From: Aquamicrobium lusatiense
GTDB lineage: Bacteria > Pseudomonadota > Alphaproteobacteria > Rhizobiales > Rhizobiaceae
Direction of reading: 5' to 3'
DNA: 64,000 nt
Assembly (NCBI RefSeq): GCF_014201615.1
Contig: NZ_JACHEU010000006.1
Coordinates: 49,212 to 113,211, forward strand
The notes beneath the pieces are model-generated. The model was not told the DNA's origin. It was given only the letters and a program-made list of their open reading frames with translations, and ran no database searches. Within the stretch, counting starts at the first letter, position 1. Each line of letters begins with the position of its first letter. Positions 27,993 to 37,439 of this stretch are shown in pieces. Position numbers and translations under genes: made by a program.

Positions 27993-28169
27993 GGTTGACA
28001 GGCAAGCGCAGGGTCCCTGCGGACAGCCCAGGCCGGGGGGGCGCCGGATTTTCCGCGCCCGGCCCCGACATGCCGTGACATGGCTGAGGCCGGATACTAT
28101 CCTGCCGCCGATCCGACCTTCTGACGCCGCCGCGCATCGGGTAACTTGTGCAACACGGAGCTTCTGGCC

Positions 28170-28748
28170 ATGAAAAACCCTGCCCGGCACGAGGCGCTCA
28201 ACAATCTGGGCTACCAGATTCTGGGTGTCGTGACGCGGGTGCCGCGATCGGGCTATGATATCGTGAAGCAGCTGGAACATTTCCGTCCGGCCAAGACCTC
28301 GCAGGTTTACCCCACGCTGTCCAAACTCGAAGCGGCCGGCTTGGTCGTCGCCGAGGATGTCGAACAGGAAGGGCGCCCCAACAAGAAAGTCTATTCGGCG
28401 ACGCCCGAGGGTCGGCAAGCCCTCACCGACTGGATCGGCACGGAACCCGAAATTCCCTATTCTCGCGATGATTTCCTGACCATGATCTATTCGGCCTGGC
28501 TGAAAGATCCCGCGGATACCCGGCGCATGGTCGAGGCCCGGATCGAGCGCATCGACCGCCAGGTGGCCCAGGTGCAATCCGACCTTGCGCGGCTGATCGC
28601 GGACCATCCGGTCGAGATTCGCGACCCCAGCCGCTGGCGTTTCTACCGTCACAGCCTGCAAGGCCGCCGCCTGATGCTGGCACAGGCCGAGCGGGTCTGG
28701 TGCCTGAGCCTGCTCTACCAATTGTCGGGCGACCCCATCGACGATTGA
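28170..28748 (+). CDS. PadR-family transcriptional regulator
   Basis: 192 residues from the ATG at 28170, which has a GGAG site; an in-frame TTG at 28146 is less likely. PadR winged helix (LGYQILGVVTRVPRSGYDIVK, then SQVYPTLSKLEAAGLV and a GRPNKKVYSATPEG wing) plus a C-terminal dimerisation domain (Vir_Reg-like). PadR proteins usually repress catabolic or efflux genes and are released by aromatic ligands. It is a paralogue of the PadR at 34262. It sits upstream of the aldehyde dehydrogenase operon, whose promoter has a palindrome, making that a likely target. Confidence 0.9.
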   Translation: MKNPARHEALNNLGYQILGVVTRVPRSGYDIVKQLEHFRPAKTSQVYPTLSKLEAAGLVVAEDVEQEGRPNKKVYSATPEGRQALTDWIGTEPEIPYSRDDFLTMIYSAWLKDPADTRRMVEARIERIDRQVAQVQSDLARLIADHPVEIRDPSRWRFYRHSLQGRRLMLAQAERVWCLSLLYQLSGDPIDD

Positions 28749-28811
28749 CTCCCCGAGGGAACTCATCCCGCCCCCACCCGCCGCAAAGAGCCCAAGAATT
28801 GACATATCGGC

Positions 28812-28838
28812 ACGCAGGGCGACGACCCTGCGTTTTTT
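28812..28838 (+). terminator. Intrinsic terminator after padR
   Basis: CGCAGGG-CGACGA-CCCTGCG perfect 7-bp stem followed by six T. It ends the PadR transcript and insulates the aldehyde dehydrogenase operon promoter 100 bases downstream. Confidence 0.92.
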
Positions 28839-28941
28839 CTTGGCCGCCGTTGCCCGTGCTATCTTTCTGAAAAGCCAAGGCCTTTGCCGCCGCGATGTCG
28901 CAGCGGCATCCGCGCGGCACGCGCGCCTAGCATGATACTCT

Positions 28942-28969
28942 TTGACATATATAACTTATGTCATATGAA
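28942..28969 (+). promoter_or_regulatory. Sigma-70-like promoter with embedded palindrome for the ALDH operon
   Basis: TTGACA at 28942-28947, 16 bases, TATGAA at 28964-28969. The dyad GACATA-N7-TATGTC (28944-28962) overlaps the -35 box and spacer, where a bound protein would block polymerase. ACAT/ATGT-type dyads are typical of PadR operators, so the PadR encoded just upstream or at 34262 is the natural candidate. Confidence 0.7.
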
Positions 28970-29025
28970 TCTTCTCGTCACACGAATCGGCAACCATCCG
29001 ATCCCGCCCGCGACAGGAGAGCAAC

Positions 29026-30468
29026 TTGACCCTAACGGCGCCCCAGACGGACGCATTTCGTGCCCGCAATCCTCGCGATGGCCAGCCTTCCGCCCCCATC
29101 CCGGCAACGCCGCTGGCCCAGCTTGAGGACATCGTCGCCCGGGCCCGCGCCGCGCAGAAGGCCTGGGCAGCCCGGGGCGTCGAAGGCCGCATCGCCGTCC
29201 TCGCCCGCTGGCGGGATGTCATCGAGGCGATGCAGGATTCGCTGATCGCAGCCGTGTCGCAGGATACCGGCCGCGTGCTGGAATCGCGCCGCGAGGCGGC
29301 GAATATCGGAAAATGGATCGACCGCTGGTCGGCCATCGCCCCCAAGGCGCTGGCGCCGCGCGGGGGCCAGACCTCGATCCCTAGCTTCACCTGCGCCTCG
29401 GAAATCGCCGCGATCCCGGTGCTGGGGGTGATCAGCCCCTGGAACTTTCCGATGTCGCTGTCGCTGATGGATGCGATCCCGGCACTGTTGGCGGGCTGTG
29501 CGGTCATCATCAAGCCCAGCGAAGTCACCCCGCATTTCATCGCGCCGTTGGAGCGCAGCATCGCCCGGATCCCCGAGTTGGAGGGTGTCCTGACCTATAT
29601 TCGCGGCGCCGGGGATCTGGGCGCCGCGCTGATCGAGCATGTCGACGGCATCTGCTTCACCGGCTCCACCGCCACCGGCCGCAAAGTCGCGGCACGGGCC
29701 GGGGCGCGGCTGATCCCCTGTTTCGTCGAACTGGGCGGCAAGGATCCCGCCATCGTGCTGGAAGGCGCCGACCTGGAGCGCGCGGCGCGCGCCATCGTCA
29801 CCGGGGCGACGCTGGGGACCGGTCAGCAATGCTATTCCATCGAACGCATCTACGTCGCGCGGCCCCTGCACGACGCTTTCCTGGCGCTGCTGACCGAGAA
29901 GGCGCGCAAGCTGAAACTGGCCTTTCCGCAGCCGACCGACGGCCAGATCGGCCCGCTGATCTTTGCCCCGCAGGCACAGATCATCACCGCCCATCTGCAA
30001 GACGCCCGGGACAAGGGTGCCATCGTCCACTGCGGCGGCGAGATCGAACGGCATGGCGGCGGGCTCTGGGTGGCGCCGACCGTGCTGTCGCAGGTGACGC
30101 ACGCCATGGATGTGATGCGAGACGAGACCTTCGGACCGCTGATGCCGGTCATGGCCTTCGACTCCGAACACGAAGCCGTCCGGCTGGCCAATGAGTCGAG
30201 CTACGGGCTCTCGGCCGCGGTCTTCGGCCCGCAGGAAAGGGCGATGGCGGTCGCCCGGCAGCTCAATGCCGGCGGCATCAACGTCAACGATGCGGGGGCC
30301 ACGCCCTTTTTTATCGGCGACCCCTCCGTCACGCCGAAGGAACCCTTCGGCGCCAGTGGTCTGGGCGGCTCGCGCACCGGGCCGGATTCGATCCTGCGGT
30401 TCGTTCGGCACAAGATGATCGTCACCAACGTGACGAACGAACCCTCAGCATGGTGGTACGATGTTTGA
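29026..30468 (+). CDS. Aldehyde dehydrogenase
   Basis: 480-residue NAD(P)-dependent aldehyde dehydrogenase. Oxyanion Asn in ISPWNFP, E235 in ELGGKDP and catalytic C269 in GQQCYS are visible. The start is a TTG with an AGGAGAG site; no good ATG precedes the fold. It would oxidise an aldehyde to the acid, for example the product of a carotenoid-type oxygenase. It overlaps the next SDR gene by 8 bases and has a close paralogue at 39369-40805, also paired with an SDR. Confidence 0.92.
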   Translation: MTLTAPQTDAFRARNPRDGQPSAPIPATPLAQLEDIVARARAAQKAWAARGVEGRIAVLARWRDVIEAMQDSLIAAVSQDTGRVLESRREAANIGKWIDRWSAIAPKALAPRGGQTSIPSFTCASEIAAIPVLGVISPWNFPMSLSLMDAIPALLAGCAVIIKPSEVTPHFIAPLERSIARIPELEGVLTYIRGAGDLGAALIEHVDGICFTGSTATGRKVAARAGARLIPCFVELGGKDPAIVLEGADLERAARAIVTGATLGTGQQCYSIERIYVARPLHDAFLALLTEKARKLKLAFPQPTDGQIGPLIFAPQAQIITAHLQDARDKGAIVHCGGEIERHGGGLWVAPTVLSQVTHAMDVMRDETFGPLMPVMAFDSEHEAVRLANESSYGLSAAVFGPQERAMAVARQLNAGGINVNDAGATPFFIGDPSVTPKEPFGASGLGGSRTGPDSILRFVRHKMIVTNVTNEPSAWWYDV

Positions 30469-31219
30469 TTTCACGGGAGATATCGTCTGGGTCACGGGCA
30501 GCGCCTCGGGCATCGGACGGGCGACCGCGCTGCTGTTCGCCGAGCATGGCGCGGATGTCGTGGTGCATGGGCTGAACCAGCGCGATGCCTCGCAGCAGGT
30601 GGCCGACAGCATCGCGGCGATGGGGCGGCGCGTCCTGGTGGTGGACGGCGACCTGACCTCGACCGAGAGCGTCGACGCCATGGCGGCCGACATCGCCGCG
30701 CAGATGGGCGGGCTGAGCGTGCTGGTCAATTGCGCCGGTGGCGCCCCGACCCTGCGGGCGCCGATCTGGGAGCTGGACGACACTACCTGGCTGGCCACGC
30801 TCGACCGAAATCTGGGCAGCGTCTTTCGCACCCAGCGCGCCTGTTTCGCGATGCTCAAGGCCAGCGGCAAGGGCCGCATCGTCAATGTCTCGTCGATGAC
30901 CGAGCGCAGCGGCGGCATCGTCGGCTCGTCCGCCTATACCGCGGCCAAGGGAGGGGTGAACGCCTTCACCCGGGCGCTGGCCAAGGAAATGGCGCCGCAT
31001 GGCATCCGGGTCAACGCGGCCTCGCCCGGCCTGGTGAACTCGCCCTTCCACGACCAGGACGCCACCGTCCTTTACAAGGATCTCGTCAACCGCATCCCGC
31101 TGGGGCGCATCGGCCAGCCCGAGGATCTGGCCGGTCCGATCCTGTTCCTGGCCTCGGACCATGCCGGCTACATGACCGGCGAGGTAATCGAGGCCAGCGG
31201 CGGCATGCGGGTGCGCTGA
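30461..31219 (+). CDS. Short-chain dehydrogenase/reductase
   Basis: 252-residue classical SDR: TGxxxGIG-type motif (TGSASGIGRA) at the N-terminus, NCAGG, catalytic Ser in VSSMTERSG and YTAAK (Tyr-X3-Lys). It overlaps the aldehyde dehydrogenase. It is clearly related to the SDR at 38602-39357, which shares DVVVHGLNQ-like sequence. It likely oxidises or reduces a hydroxy/keto group of the island's substrate. Confidence 0.9.
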   Translation: MFDFTGDIVWVTGSASGIGRATALLFAEHGADVVVHGLNQRDASQQVADSIAAMGRRVLVVDGDLTSTESVDAMAADIAAQMGGLSVLVNCAGGAPTLRAPIWELDDTTWLATLDRNLGSVFRTQRACFAMLKASGKGRIVNVSSMTERSGGIVGSSAYTAAKGGVNAFTRALAKEMAPHGIRVNAASPGLVNSPFHDQDATVLYKDLVNRIPLGRIGQPEDLAGPILFLASDHAGYMTGEVIEASGGMRVR

Positions 31220-31258
31220 TCCCCTTTTCCGTCAATGCGTTCATATCAGGAGGAAATC

Positions 31259-32224
31259 ATGAACTCATCCAAGGCCCTTTCCTGGGCGTCGGCGCTGCTG
31301 GCGCTGAGCGGCACCAGCGCCATCGCCGACACCTTTCCCGAACACGCGATCGAGATTGTCGTACCCTATGCGGCGGGCGGCGCCACCGACGTCTTCGCGC
31401 GGAGCCTGGCGCGGGCCATGAGCGTCGCCCTTCCGAACACGCCCGATGTGGTGGTGGTGAACGCCCCGGGCGGCGCCGGGACCATCGGGCTGACGCAGGT
31501 CGCCAATGCCGAGGCCGACGGCTATACCATCGTCTTCACCACCAGCTCGCCCATCGCGCTTCAGCCGCTCTATGGCCGCACCCCGTTCACGGTCGAGGAT
31601 TTCGCGCCCTTGGCCCAGGTCAGCGTGATCCCCGCCGCGTTCAACGTGCATATGGATTCCGACATCCGCAGCGTCGATGACCTCGTGGCCTGGGCGACGG
31701 CGAATCCCGGCGCCTTCACCTATGCCTCGACCGGCGGCAACGGCAGCGGAACCCATATCGTTTCCGAGCAATTCGCGGCGGCACTGGGGATCCAGATGCG
31801 CCACATCCCCTTCGAGGGCACCGCCCCGCTGACCGCGGCCCTGATGGGCGGGCAGGTCATGGGCACGATGCAGATGCCGGACATGCATACCGGCGGCGAG
31901 GTGCGGCCCATCGTCTTCCTGACACCGATGCGGCCCAGCGATCCGGTCTATGCCGATATCCCCACCTCGACCGAGCTGGGCATCCCGGCGGTGGCGAATT
32001 TCTTCACCGCTTTCCTAGCCCCGGCAGGAACGCCTGCCGACCGGCTGGAGGTCCTGAGCACCGCCATCGCAACGGCGCTGGAGGATCCGGGCGTGCAGGA
32101 CCTGTTCGAAAACGCCAATTACCCGATCTCCTATGCCGGTCCCGAGGCCTTCGGCCAGATCCTGACCGAGACCGTCGCCTCGAATCGGGCCGAGCTGCTT
32201 CGCATGGGCCTCATCAGCCAGTGA
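31259..32224 (+). CDS. tctC: Tripartite tricarboxylate transporter substrate-binding protein
   Basis: 321-residue periplasmic TctC/BUG-family receptor. Signal peptide of about 22 residues ending at AIADTFP, then the family signature IEIVVPYAAGGATDVFAR. The start at 31259 follows AGGAGG. It captures a carboxylate or other anionic ligand for the TctAB permease encoded downstream. Ligand not predictable, but its place in the ALDH-SDR-oxygenase operon implies the pathway substrate or an acid derivative. Confidence 0.92.
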   Translation: MNSSKALSWASALLALSGTSAIADTFPEHAIEIVVPYAAGGATDVFARSLARAMSVALPNTPDVVVVNAPGGAGTIGLTQVANAEADGYTIVFTTSSPIALQPLYGRTPFTVEDFAPLAQVSVIPAAFNVHMDSDIRSVDDLVAWATANPGAFTYASTGGNGSGTHIVSEQFAAALGIQMRHIPFEGTAPLTAALMGGQVMGTMQMPDMHTGGEVRPIVFLTPMRPSDPVYADIPTSTELGIPAVANFFTAFLAPAGTPADRLEVLSTAIATALEDPGVQDLFENANYPISYAGPEAFGQILTETVASNRAELLRMGLISQ

Positions 32225-32305
32225 GCCGGTGACGGCCGTTCGCGCGCCCCGCTGCGGGAACGGCCGGCGCCGCCCTTCTCCCGACGAAAGGAAAGGCCTC
32301 GGACC

Positions 32306-32755
32306 ATGCCTTCGAAAACCGCTGACCTGCTCATGTACGCGGTGCTGGCCGCGCTGGCCGGGATCGTCATCTGGCAGACCCACGCCCTGCCCAATCCCTT
32401 CGGAGGCACCATCGGCTCGGGCGGTTTCCCCACGCTGATGGCCGGGCTCGCCATCCTGCTCTGTGCCATCGGAGCCCTGCGCGCCCTGCGGGCCGCGGCC
32501 GGTCCCCGGCTCGAGTTTCCGGGCGCGGCGAAAGGCGCCGTGACGCTGGGGGCGATGATCCTGCTTTTCGGCCTGTGGCAGACCATCGGGCATTTCTTCC
32601 TGCTGGCCTTCGTCTTTCTGGCCGGGCTGCTGTGCTTCTATGCCGCGGACGAGCGGCTGAGCTGGCGGCTTGTGGCCCTGAACCTGGCCGGTTCCGCCGT
32701 GGTGATCGGGTTGATCAAGGCCTTCTTCACCTACGTTCTTTTCGTTCGCTTCTGA
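32306..32755 (+). CDS. tctB: Tripartite tricarboxylate transporter small membrane subunit
   Basis: 149-residue TctB protein with four hydrophobic segments, typical size and order (C-B-A). The short DUF1468-type pattern (PFGGTIGSGGFPTLMAGLAIL) is visible. It pairs with TctA in the inner membrane. It lies 12 bases before tctA. Confidence 0.85.
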   Translation: MPSKTADLLMYAVLAALAGIVIWQTHALPNPFGGTIGSGGFPTLMAGLAILLCAIGALRALRAAAGPRLEFPGAAKGAVTLGAMILLFGLWQTIGHFFLLAFVFLAGLLCFYAADERLSWRLVALNLAGSAVVIGLIKAFFTYVLFVRF

Positions 32756-32767
32756 GGGTCGTGTGTG

Positions 32768-34258
32768 ATGGATCTGCTTGCTCACCTCGATCTGGCGATG
32801 CTGCTGTCGGCCGCGGGCAGCATCGTGCTGGGGCTTTTCGTCGGGATGCTGTTCGGCGCGTTGCCCGGGCTCGGGCTGACCATCGCCATCACGCTGCTCC
32901 TGCCCCTCACCTATACGATGGAGCCGCTGAACGCGATCCTGATGCTGCTGGCGGTCTATCAGGCCGCGGAATACGGCGGCTCGATCTCGGCCATTGCCCT
33001 GGGCATTCCGGGCACGGTGATGGCCGCCCCCATCGTCAAGGACGGCCGGGCCATGGCGCAGGAAAGCTCGCCAGGCCGGGCGCTCGGCTTCTCGCTCTAT
33101 GGCTCGACGCTGGGTGGTCTGGTCGGAGGGCTGGTGCTGATCCTCTTCGCGCAGCCGCTGGCGCGGTTCGCGCTGCGACTCGGCGATGCGGAATTCTTCC
33201 TCCTCGGGCTGATGGGATTGGTCGCCGTGACCGCCTTTGCCGAGCGTGATCCGATCAAGGTGGCGATCTCGATCTGCTTCGGCATGATCGCCGGGACCAT
33301 CGGCCTCGATGTCTTCACCGGCATGCCGCGGCTGACCTTCGATGTGCCGCAACTCTACGAGGGGCTGAACCTGATCGCCCTGGTGGTGGGCCTGTTCGCC
33401 TTTTCCGAAGCCTTCTTCATGATGGCCGGCAACATGCGGCACCGCTTCATGTTCGATGCCCGACAGATGAAGATCACCCTGACCCTGCGCGAGATGCTGG
33501 GCGGCCTGAAGGCGGGGATGATCGGGGGTGTGATCGGCACGCTGCTGGGCATCCTGCCCGGGGTCGGGTCCACCGTGGCCGGTTGGCTGTCCTATTCGGC
33601 AGCGAAATCGGCGTCGCGCCATCCCGAGAAATTCGGCACGGGCAGCGGCGAGGGGATCGCCGCGCCCGACAGCGCCAACAACGCCGTGGTCGGGGGCGCG
33701 CTGCTGCCCTTCCTGACGCTGGGCATTCCCGGGACCGCTGGCATAGCGATCATCGCCGGGGCCTTCATCATCCACGGCATCACGCCGGGCCCGCAGATGA
33801 TCCGCGACCATCCCGACCTGATCCACGGGATCTTCGTGGGCTTCATCGTCACCACCTTCGGCATGTTCCTGATGGGCAAGTTCCTCAGCCGCGGCTTTGC
33901 CCGGGCGCTGGTGACGCCGAATTTCGTGCTGGTCCCCGGTGTGCTGATCCTGTCCATCGTCGGCGTCTATACCTCGCGCGCGCAGATCTTCGACCTGTGG
34001 CTGGCGCTGGCCATCGGGGCCGGGGCCTATCTGATGCGGCGGCTGGACTATTCCGTCGCGGGATTTGTGCTGGCCTTCGTGCTGTCGCCGATCATCGAGG
34101 TCAGCTTCCGCCGAGCCCTGCTCATCTCGGGCGACGATTACACTGTCTTCGTGACCCGGCCGATCTCGGCCGTGCTGGTGGCCGTCGTCGCGGCCATGCT
34201 GGGCTACACGGTGCTGAAGGCCCTGCGCCGTCGCCCCCCCGCCAGACGCGAGGCCTGA
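32768..34258 (+). CDS. tctA: Tripartite tricarboxylate transporter large membrane subunit
   Basis: 496-residue polytopic permease with the two TctA signatures: GALPGLGLTIAITLLLPLTY near residue 32 and PGVGSTVAGWLSYSAAK near 270, plus PDSANNAVVGGALLP. About 10-12 helices. It performs ion-coupled uptake with TctB and TctC. The start at 32768 is preferred over a GTG 3 bases earlier. Three bases separate its stop from the next PadR gene. Confidence 0.94.
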   Translation: MDLLAHLDLAMLLSAAGSIVLGLFVGMLFGALPGLGLTIAITLLLPLTYTMEPLNAILMLLAVYQAAEYGGSISAIALGIPGTVMAAPIVKDGRAMAQESSPGRALGFSLYGSTLGGLVGGLVLILFAQPLARFALRLGDAEFFLLGLMGLVAVTAFAERDPIKVAISICFGMIAGTIGLDVFTGMPRLTFDVPQLYEGLNLIALVVGLFAFSEAFFMMAGNMRHRFMFDARQMKITLTLREMLGGLKAGMIGGVIGTLLGILPGVGSTVAGWLSYSAAKSASRHPEKFGTGSGEGIAAPDSANNAVVGGALLPFLTLGIPGTAGIAIIAGAFIIHGITPGPQMIRDHPDLIHGIFVGFIVTTFGMFLMGKFLSRGFARALVTPNFVLVPGVLILSIVGVYTSRAQIFDLWLALAIGAGAYLMRRLDYSVAGFVLAFVLSPIIEVSFRRALLISGDDYTVFVTRPISAVLVAVVAAMLGYTVLKALRRRPPARREA

Positions 34259-34261
34259 GGG

Positions 34262-34852
34262 ATGCAGGATGACCCCCAGCCGACCGATGCCGGGCTCAAG
34301 CTGAACCCGCTGGCCTATCAGATCCTCGGCCTCATCGCCCGCGATCCGACGACCGGCTACGACATCGTGAAGGCGCTGCACCGCTTCCGCCCGGTCAAGT
34401 TGAGCCAGGTCTATCAGGCGCTCTCGATCATGGAGGCCGCCGGGCTGGTCGAGGTCAACGAGGTGACGCAGCAGGGCAAGCCGAACAAGCGTCTGCACCG
34501 GATCCTTCCCCGGGGCGCCGTGATCCTGAACGGCTGGATCGAGAGGCCGACCCACCATCCCGCCAAGAACGACGAATTCGTGCGCAAGGTCTATTCGCTC
34601 TGGCACGCCCCGGCCGGGCAGCGCCGCGCCCTGATGGCCGAGCGGATGGACTGGCTCAAGGGCGAGATCGCCTATTTCGAGGCGATGCGCGACGCGCTGG
34701 CGGATGCGGCGCCCGACCGGCTGACCGATCCCGATTGCTGGGAATTCTCGCGCCGGATCCTGGTCATGCGCCGCCTCGCCCTGTGTCGTGAGGAAATGCG
34801 CTGGTGCGAGACCGTTCTCGGCCTGCTGGCCGACCCCCCTGACGAACCCTGA
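34262..34852 (+). CDS. PadR-family transcriptional regulator, second copy
   Basis: 196 residues. Winged-helix region LAYQILGLIARDPTTGYDIVK is nearly the same as the PadR at 28170, and the wing (QGKPNKRLHRILPRG) also matches. The C-terminal dimerisation domain is more diverged, so the two may sense different ligands or form heterodimers. Being inside the transporter-oxygenase operon suggests feedback on its own operon. Confidence 0.9.
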   Translation: MQDDPQPTDAGLKLNPLAYQILGLIARDPTTGYDIVKALHRFRPVKLSQVYQALSIMEAAGLVEVNEVTQQGKPNKRLHRILPRGAVILNGWIERPTHHPAKNDEFVRKVYSLWHAPAGQRRALMAERMDWLKGEIAYFEAMRDALADAAPDRLTDPDCWEFSRRILVMRRLALCREEMRWCETVLGLLADPPDEP

Positions 34853-34878
34853 CAGAACTTCCAAAGCAAGGACCCGAG

Positions 34879-36393
34879 ATGAAAGAGATCGTTCGCAGCG
34901 TGCGCAGCACGGTTCCCGCGGATACGGACAACCCGTTCCTGAAAGGCCCCTTCGCGCCCAATATCAATGAATACAACGCCGATACCGAGACGCTGAAGGT
35001 GCGGGGCGAGATCCCCAGGGACCTGCACGGCATCTATGTGCGCAACACCCATAACCAGGTGCACGATTCCATCGGCATCTATCATCCGTTCGACGGCGAC
35101 GGGATGCTGCATGCGGTGCATTTCCAGGATGGCAAGGCGCGCTACCGCAACCGCTTCATCGAGACTACCGGCTGGTGGGCGGAGCAGGCCGCGGGCAAGC
35201 CGCTCTGGCCTGGGATTCTGGCGCCGCAGAAATACACGCGCCGGGGCTGGGGCGCAATCGGGGCAATGAAGGACAACGCTGGCACCGATGTGCATTGTCA
35301 CGCCGGCAAGCTGCTCGCGGTGATGAGCCAGGGCTCCGAACCCTGGCGGCTGGATCCCGTCACGCTGGAGAACCTCGGGCCGGACGCGGCTTGGGCGCAT
35401 GAGGTGATGCCGATCGGCGTCTCGGCCCATTACAAGGTCGATGTCTACACGGGCGAGATGATGTTCTTCAACTTCTCGAACCAGTATCCCTACATGAGCT
35501 ACGGCGTGGTGAACGCCGAGAACAAGCTCATCCATTACACCCCCATCGAGCTGGACGGCCCGCGCTGGCCGCACGACCTGGGGGTCACGCAGAATTATTC
35601 GATCCTGCACGACCTGCCGTTCTTCTTCGACAAGGAAGCCCTGAAGCGCGGCGAGCGAAAGCTGACCTTCCATCGCGACGTGCCCGCGCGCTTCGGCGTA
35701 ATCCCCCGGCATGGCACGAATGCGGACGTGAAATGGTTCGAGGCCACGCCCTGTTACATCCTGCATCTGTCGAACTGCTACGAAGAGGGCGACTGGGTCA
35801 TCATGGACGGCTGCATCTCGGTCGATCCGGCCAAGCCGCCGATCGGCAAGATCGACAATGTCTATGACAAGATCCTCGACCATCTGGACAAGCACCGCAC
35901 CAAGACCCGGCTGCATCGCTGGAAATTCAACCTGAAGACCGGTGAAACGCGCGAGGAATTCCTGGACGACGAGGTGACGGAATTCCCCTTCTTCGCCAAT
36001 TCGGTCTGCGGCTATCCCTATCGCTACAGCTATGGCACGCTGTTCAAGCCGGGCGACTGGCTGTTCACCGGAATCAAGAAATACGACCTGCTGACCGGCA
36101 CCCAGACCCGCTTCGAATACGGGCCCGAACGCTATGGCAGCGAGCCGCATGTCGCGCTCAGGCCCAACGCCAAGGCCGAGGATGACGGCTATATCATCAC
36201 CATCGTCACCGACATGATCCGCAACATGTCGGAAACCCTGATCTTCGACGCCGCCGACATCGCCGCCGGGCCGATTGCCGCCATCGAGATGCCCGAGCGC
36301 ATCTGCCAGGGCACCCATGCCTGCTGGGTCGAGGGGCATCGCATCCAGGGGGAAACCGGCTCGGTCCCCAGACCGGCGACGATGGAAGCCTGA
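34879..36393 (+). CDS. Carotenoid-cleavage oxygenase family enzyme, copy 1
   Basis: 504-residue seven-bladed-propeller Fe(II) oxygenase (carotenoid oxygenase / lignostilbene dioxygenase family). The four iron His are visible in SAHYKVD, WPHDLGVTQ, ILHLSNCYEEGD and QGTHACWVEG. The family cleaves a C=C bond with O2 to give two carbonyl products and acts on carotenoids, apocarotenoids or stilbenoids. No signal peptide. It follows the TctCBA-PadR genes by 26 bases and precedes a hydrolase. A diverged second copy is at 40817-42313. Substrate undetermined. Confidence 0.92.
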   Translation: MKEIVRSVRSTVPADTDNPFLKGPFAPNINEYNADTETLKVRGEIPRDLHGIYVRNTHNQVHDSIGIYHPFDGDGMLHAVHFQDGKARYRNRFIETTGWWAEQAAGKPLWPGILAPQKYTRRGWGAIGAMKDNAGTDVHCHAGKLLAVMSQGSEPWRLDPVTLENLGPDAAWAHEVMPIGVSAHYKVDVYTGEMMFFNFSNQYPYMSYGVVNAENKLIHYTPIELDGPRWPHDLGVTQNYSILHDLPFFFDKEALKRGERKLTFHRDVPARFGVIPRHGTNADVKWFEATPCYILHLSNCYEEGDWVIMDGCISVDPAKPPIGKIDNVYDKILDHLDKHRTKTRLHRWKFNLKTGETREEFLDDEVTEFPFFANSVCGYPYRYSYGTLFKPGDWLFTGIKKYDLLTGTQTRFEYGPERYGSEPHVALRPNAKAEDDGYIITIVTDMIRNMSETLIFDAADIAAGPIAAIEMPERICQGTHACWVEGHRIQGETGSVPRPATMEA

Positions 36394-36415
36394 GCTCCGA
36401 ACGAAAGGAAACCCC

Positions 36416-37201
36416 ATGACCAGCCTTCCCGTCTACCGGGCCCGCGGGTCCGGCCCCACAACGGTTTTCCTGCTGCACGGCGCTTATGGCGACGGACGCT
36501 ATTTTGACGATCTCGCCAACAGCCTTGCGGTGGCGGGCTATCGCGTCGTCGATTGGGACGCGCCCGGCTACGGCGACAGCCCGCGGGTCGAGCCCGCCAC
36601 CATCGAGGCCTTCGCCGATGCGGCGCAAGCGATGATCCGCGCGGAAGCCAGCGCAACCAACGTTGTTCTGGGCCATTCCATGGGCGCGCTGATCGGTCCG
36701 CGGCTGACCAACATGGAGGATCGGGTGAACGGCCTGATCCTGTCGGCCGGCTCGATGGGCATTCCCAACCGCTCGCCCGAGGACCGGGCCCTGTTCCTGG
36801 AAGAACGCCTGACGCCGCTTGAGCGCGGCATGAGCGTTCAGGATTACGCGCGGCCGCTGATCACCCACATGATGGCGCCTGGGGCCAGCGGCCCGCTGGT
36901 CGACCGGGTGTTCGAGGTGGTGCTGTCGATGCGGACCGATACCTTCCGCACCTCGCTCAACGCGCTGACCCTCTATGACGGGCGGGTGGCGCTGGAAGCC
37001 CTGAAAAAGCCAGTGCTGATGATCGCCGGCGAGCACGACCCGGCCTGTCCGGCCGAGGGGATGCGCCTGATGCACGAGGCCGCGCCGCATAGCGAGTTCG
37101 AGATCCTGCAGGGGGTTGGGCATTACGGCTTCGCCGAACGGCCCGAGGCCTACAAGGCGCTGGTCCTCGGCTGGCTATCGCGGTACTTTCCGAGCCGGTA
37201 A
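36416..37201 (+). CDS. Alpha/beta hydrolase paired with oxygenase copy 1
   Basis: 261 residues from the ATG at 36416 with a GAAAGGAAA site; the fold opens with FLLHGAYGDGRYF. Triad: Ser in LGHSMGALIG, Asp in AGEHDPACP, His in GVGHYGF. Closely related to the hydrolase at 45535-46362 and to the broken copy at 56112-58105. It may hydrolyse an ester or cleave a beta-diketone-like C-C bond in the pathway. A strong hairpin follows its stop. Confidence 0.9.
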   Translation: MTSLPVYRARGSGPTTVFLLHGAYGDGRYFDDLANSLAVAGYRVVDWDAPGYGDSPRVEPATIEAFADAAQAMIRAEASATNVVLGHSMGALIGPRLTNMEDRVNGLILSAGSMGIPNRSPEDRALFLEERLTPLERGMSVQDYARPLITHMMAPGASGPLVDRVFEVVLSMRTDTFRTSLNALTLYDGRVALEALKKPVLMIAGEHDPACPAEGMRLMHEAAPHSEFEILQGVGHYGFAERPEAYKALVLGWLSRYFPSR

Positions 37202-37232
37202 GCTAGGCAGAGGACCGGGGCGTAGCTTCAAC

Positions 37233-37269
37233 ATCGATCCTCTGGCGTTCAGCGCGCCGGAGGATCGAT
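37233..37269 (+). terminator. Long hairpin downstream of the first oxygenase operon
   Basis: 15-bp stem (one G-T wobble) with a 7-base loop; the outer ATCGATCCTC and GAGGATCGAT arms are perfect. No T-run follows, so it may act as an RNA-stabilising 3' structure or a Rho-assisted end rather than a classical terminator. From here to 38600 there is no intact gene. Confidence 0.6.
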
Positions 37270-37439
37270 GATCCATCCTATAACCGGAATGGATGTCTCA
37301 TGTGGTGGCACGGGTTTCGAAAGCACTTGACGCAACCACACTTGCGTAGTGTCGCCGCTATCACGATAGAAGCGCTGTGTTCCGTCGTGGAAAATTGAGC
37401 CTTTAACGGTCGCTGAGATAGTCGAGGATCCATGACGAT

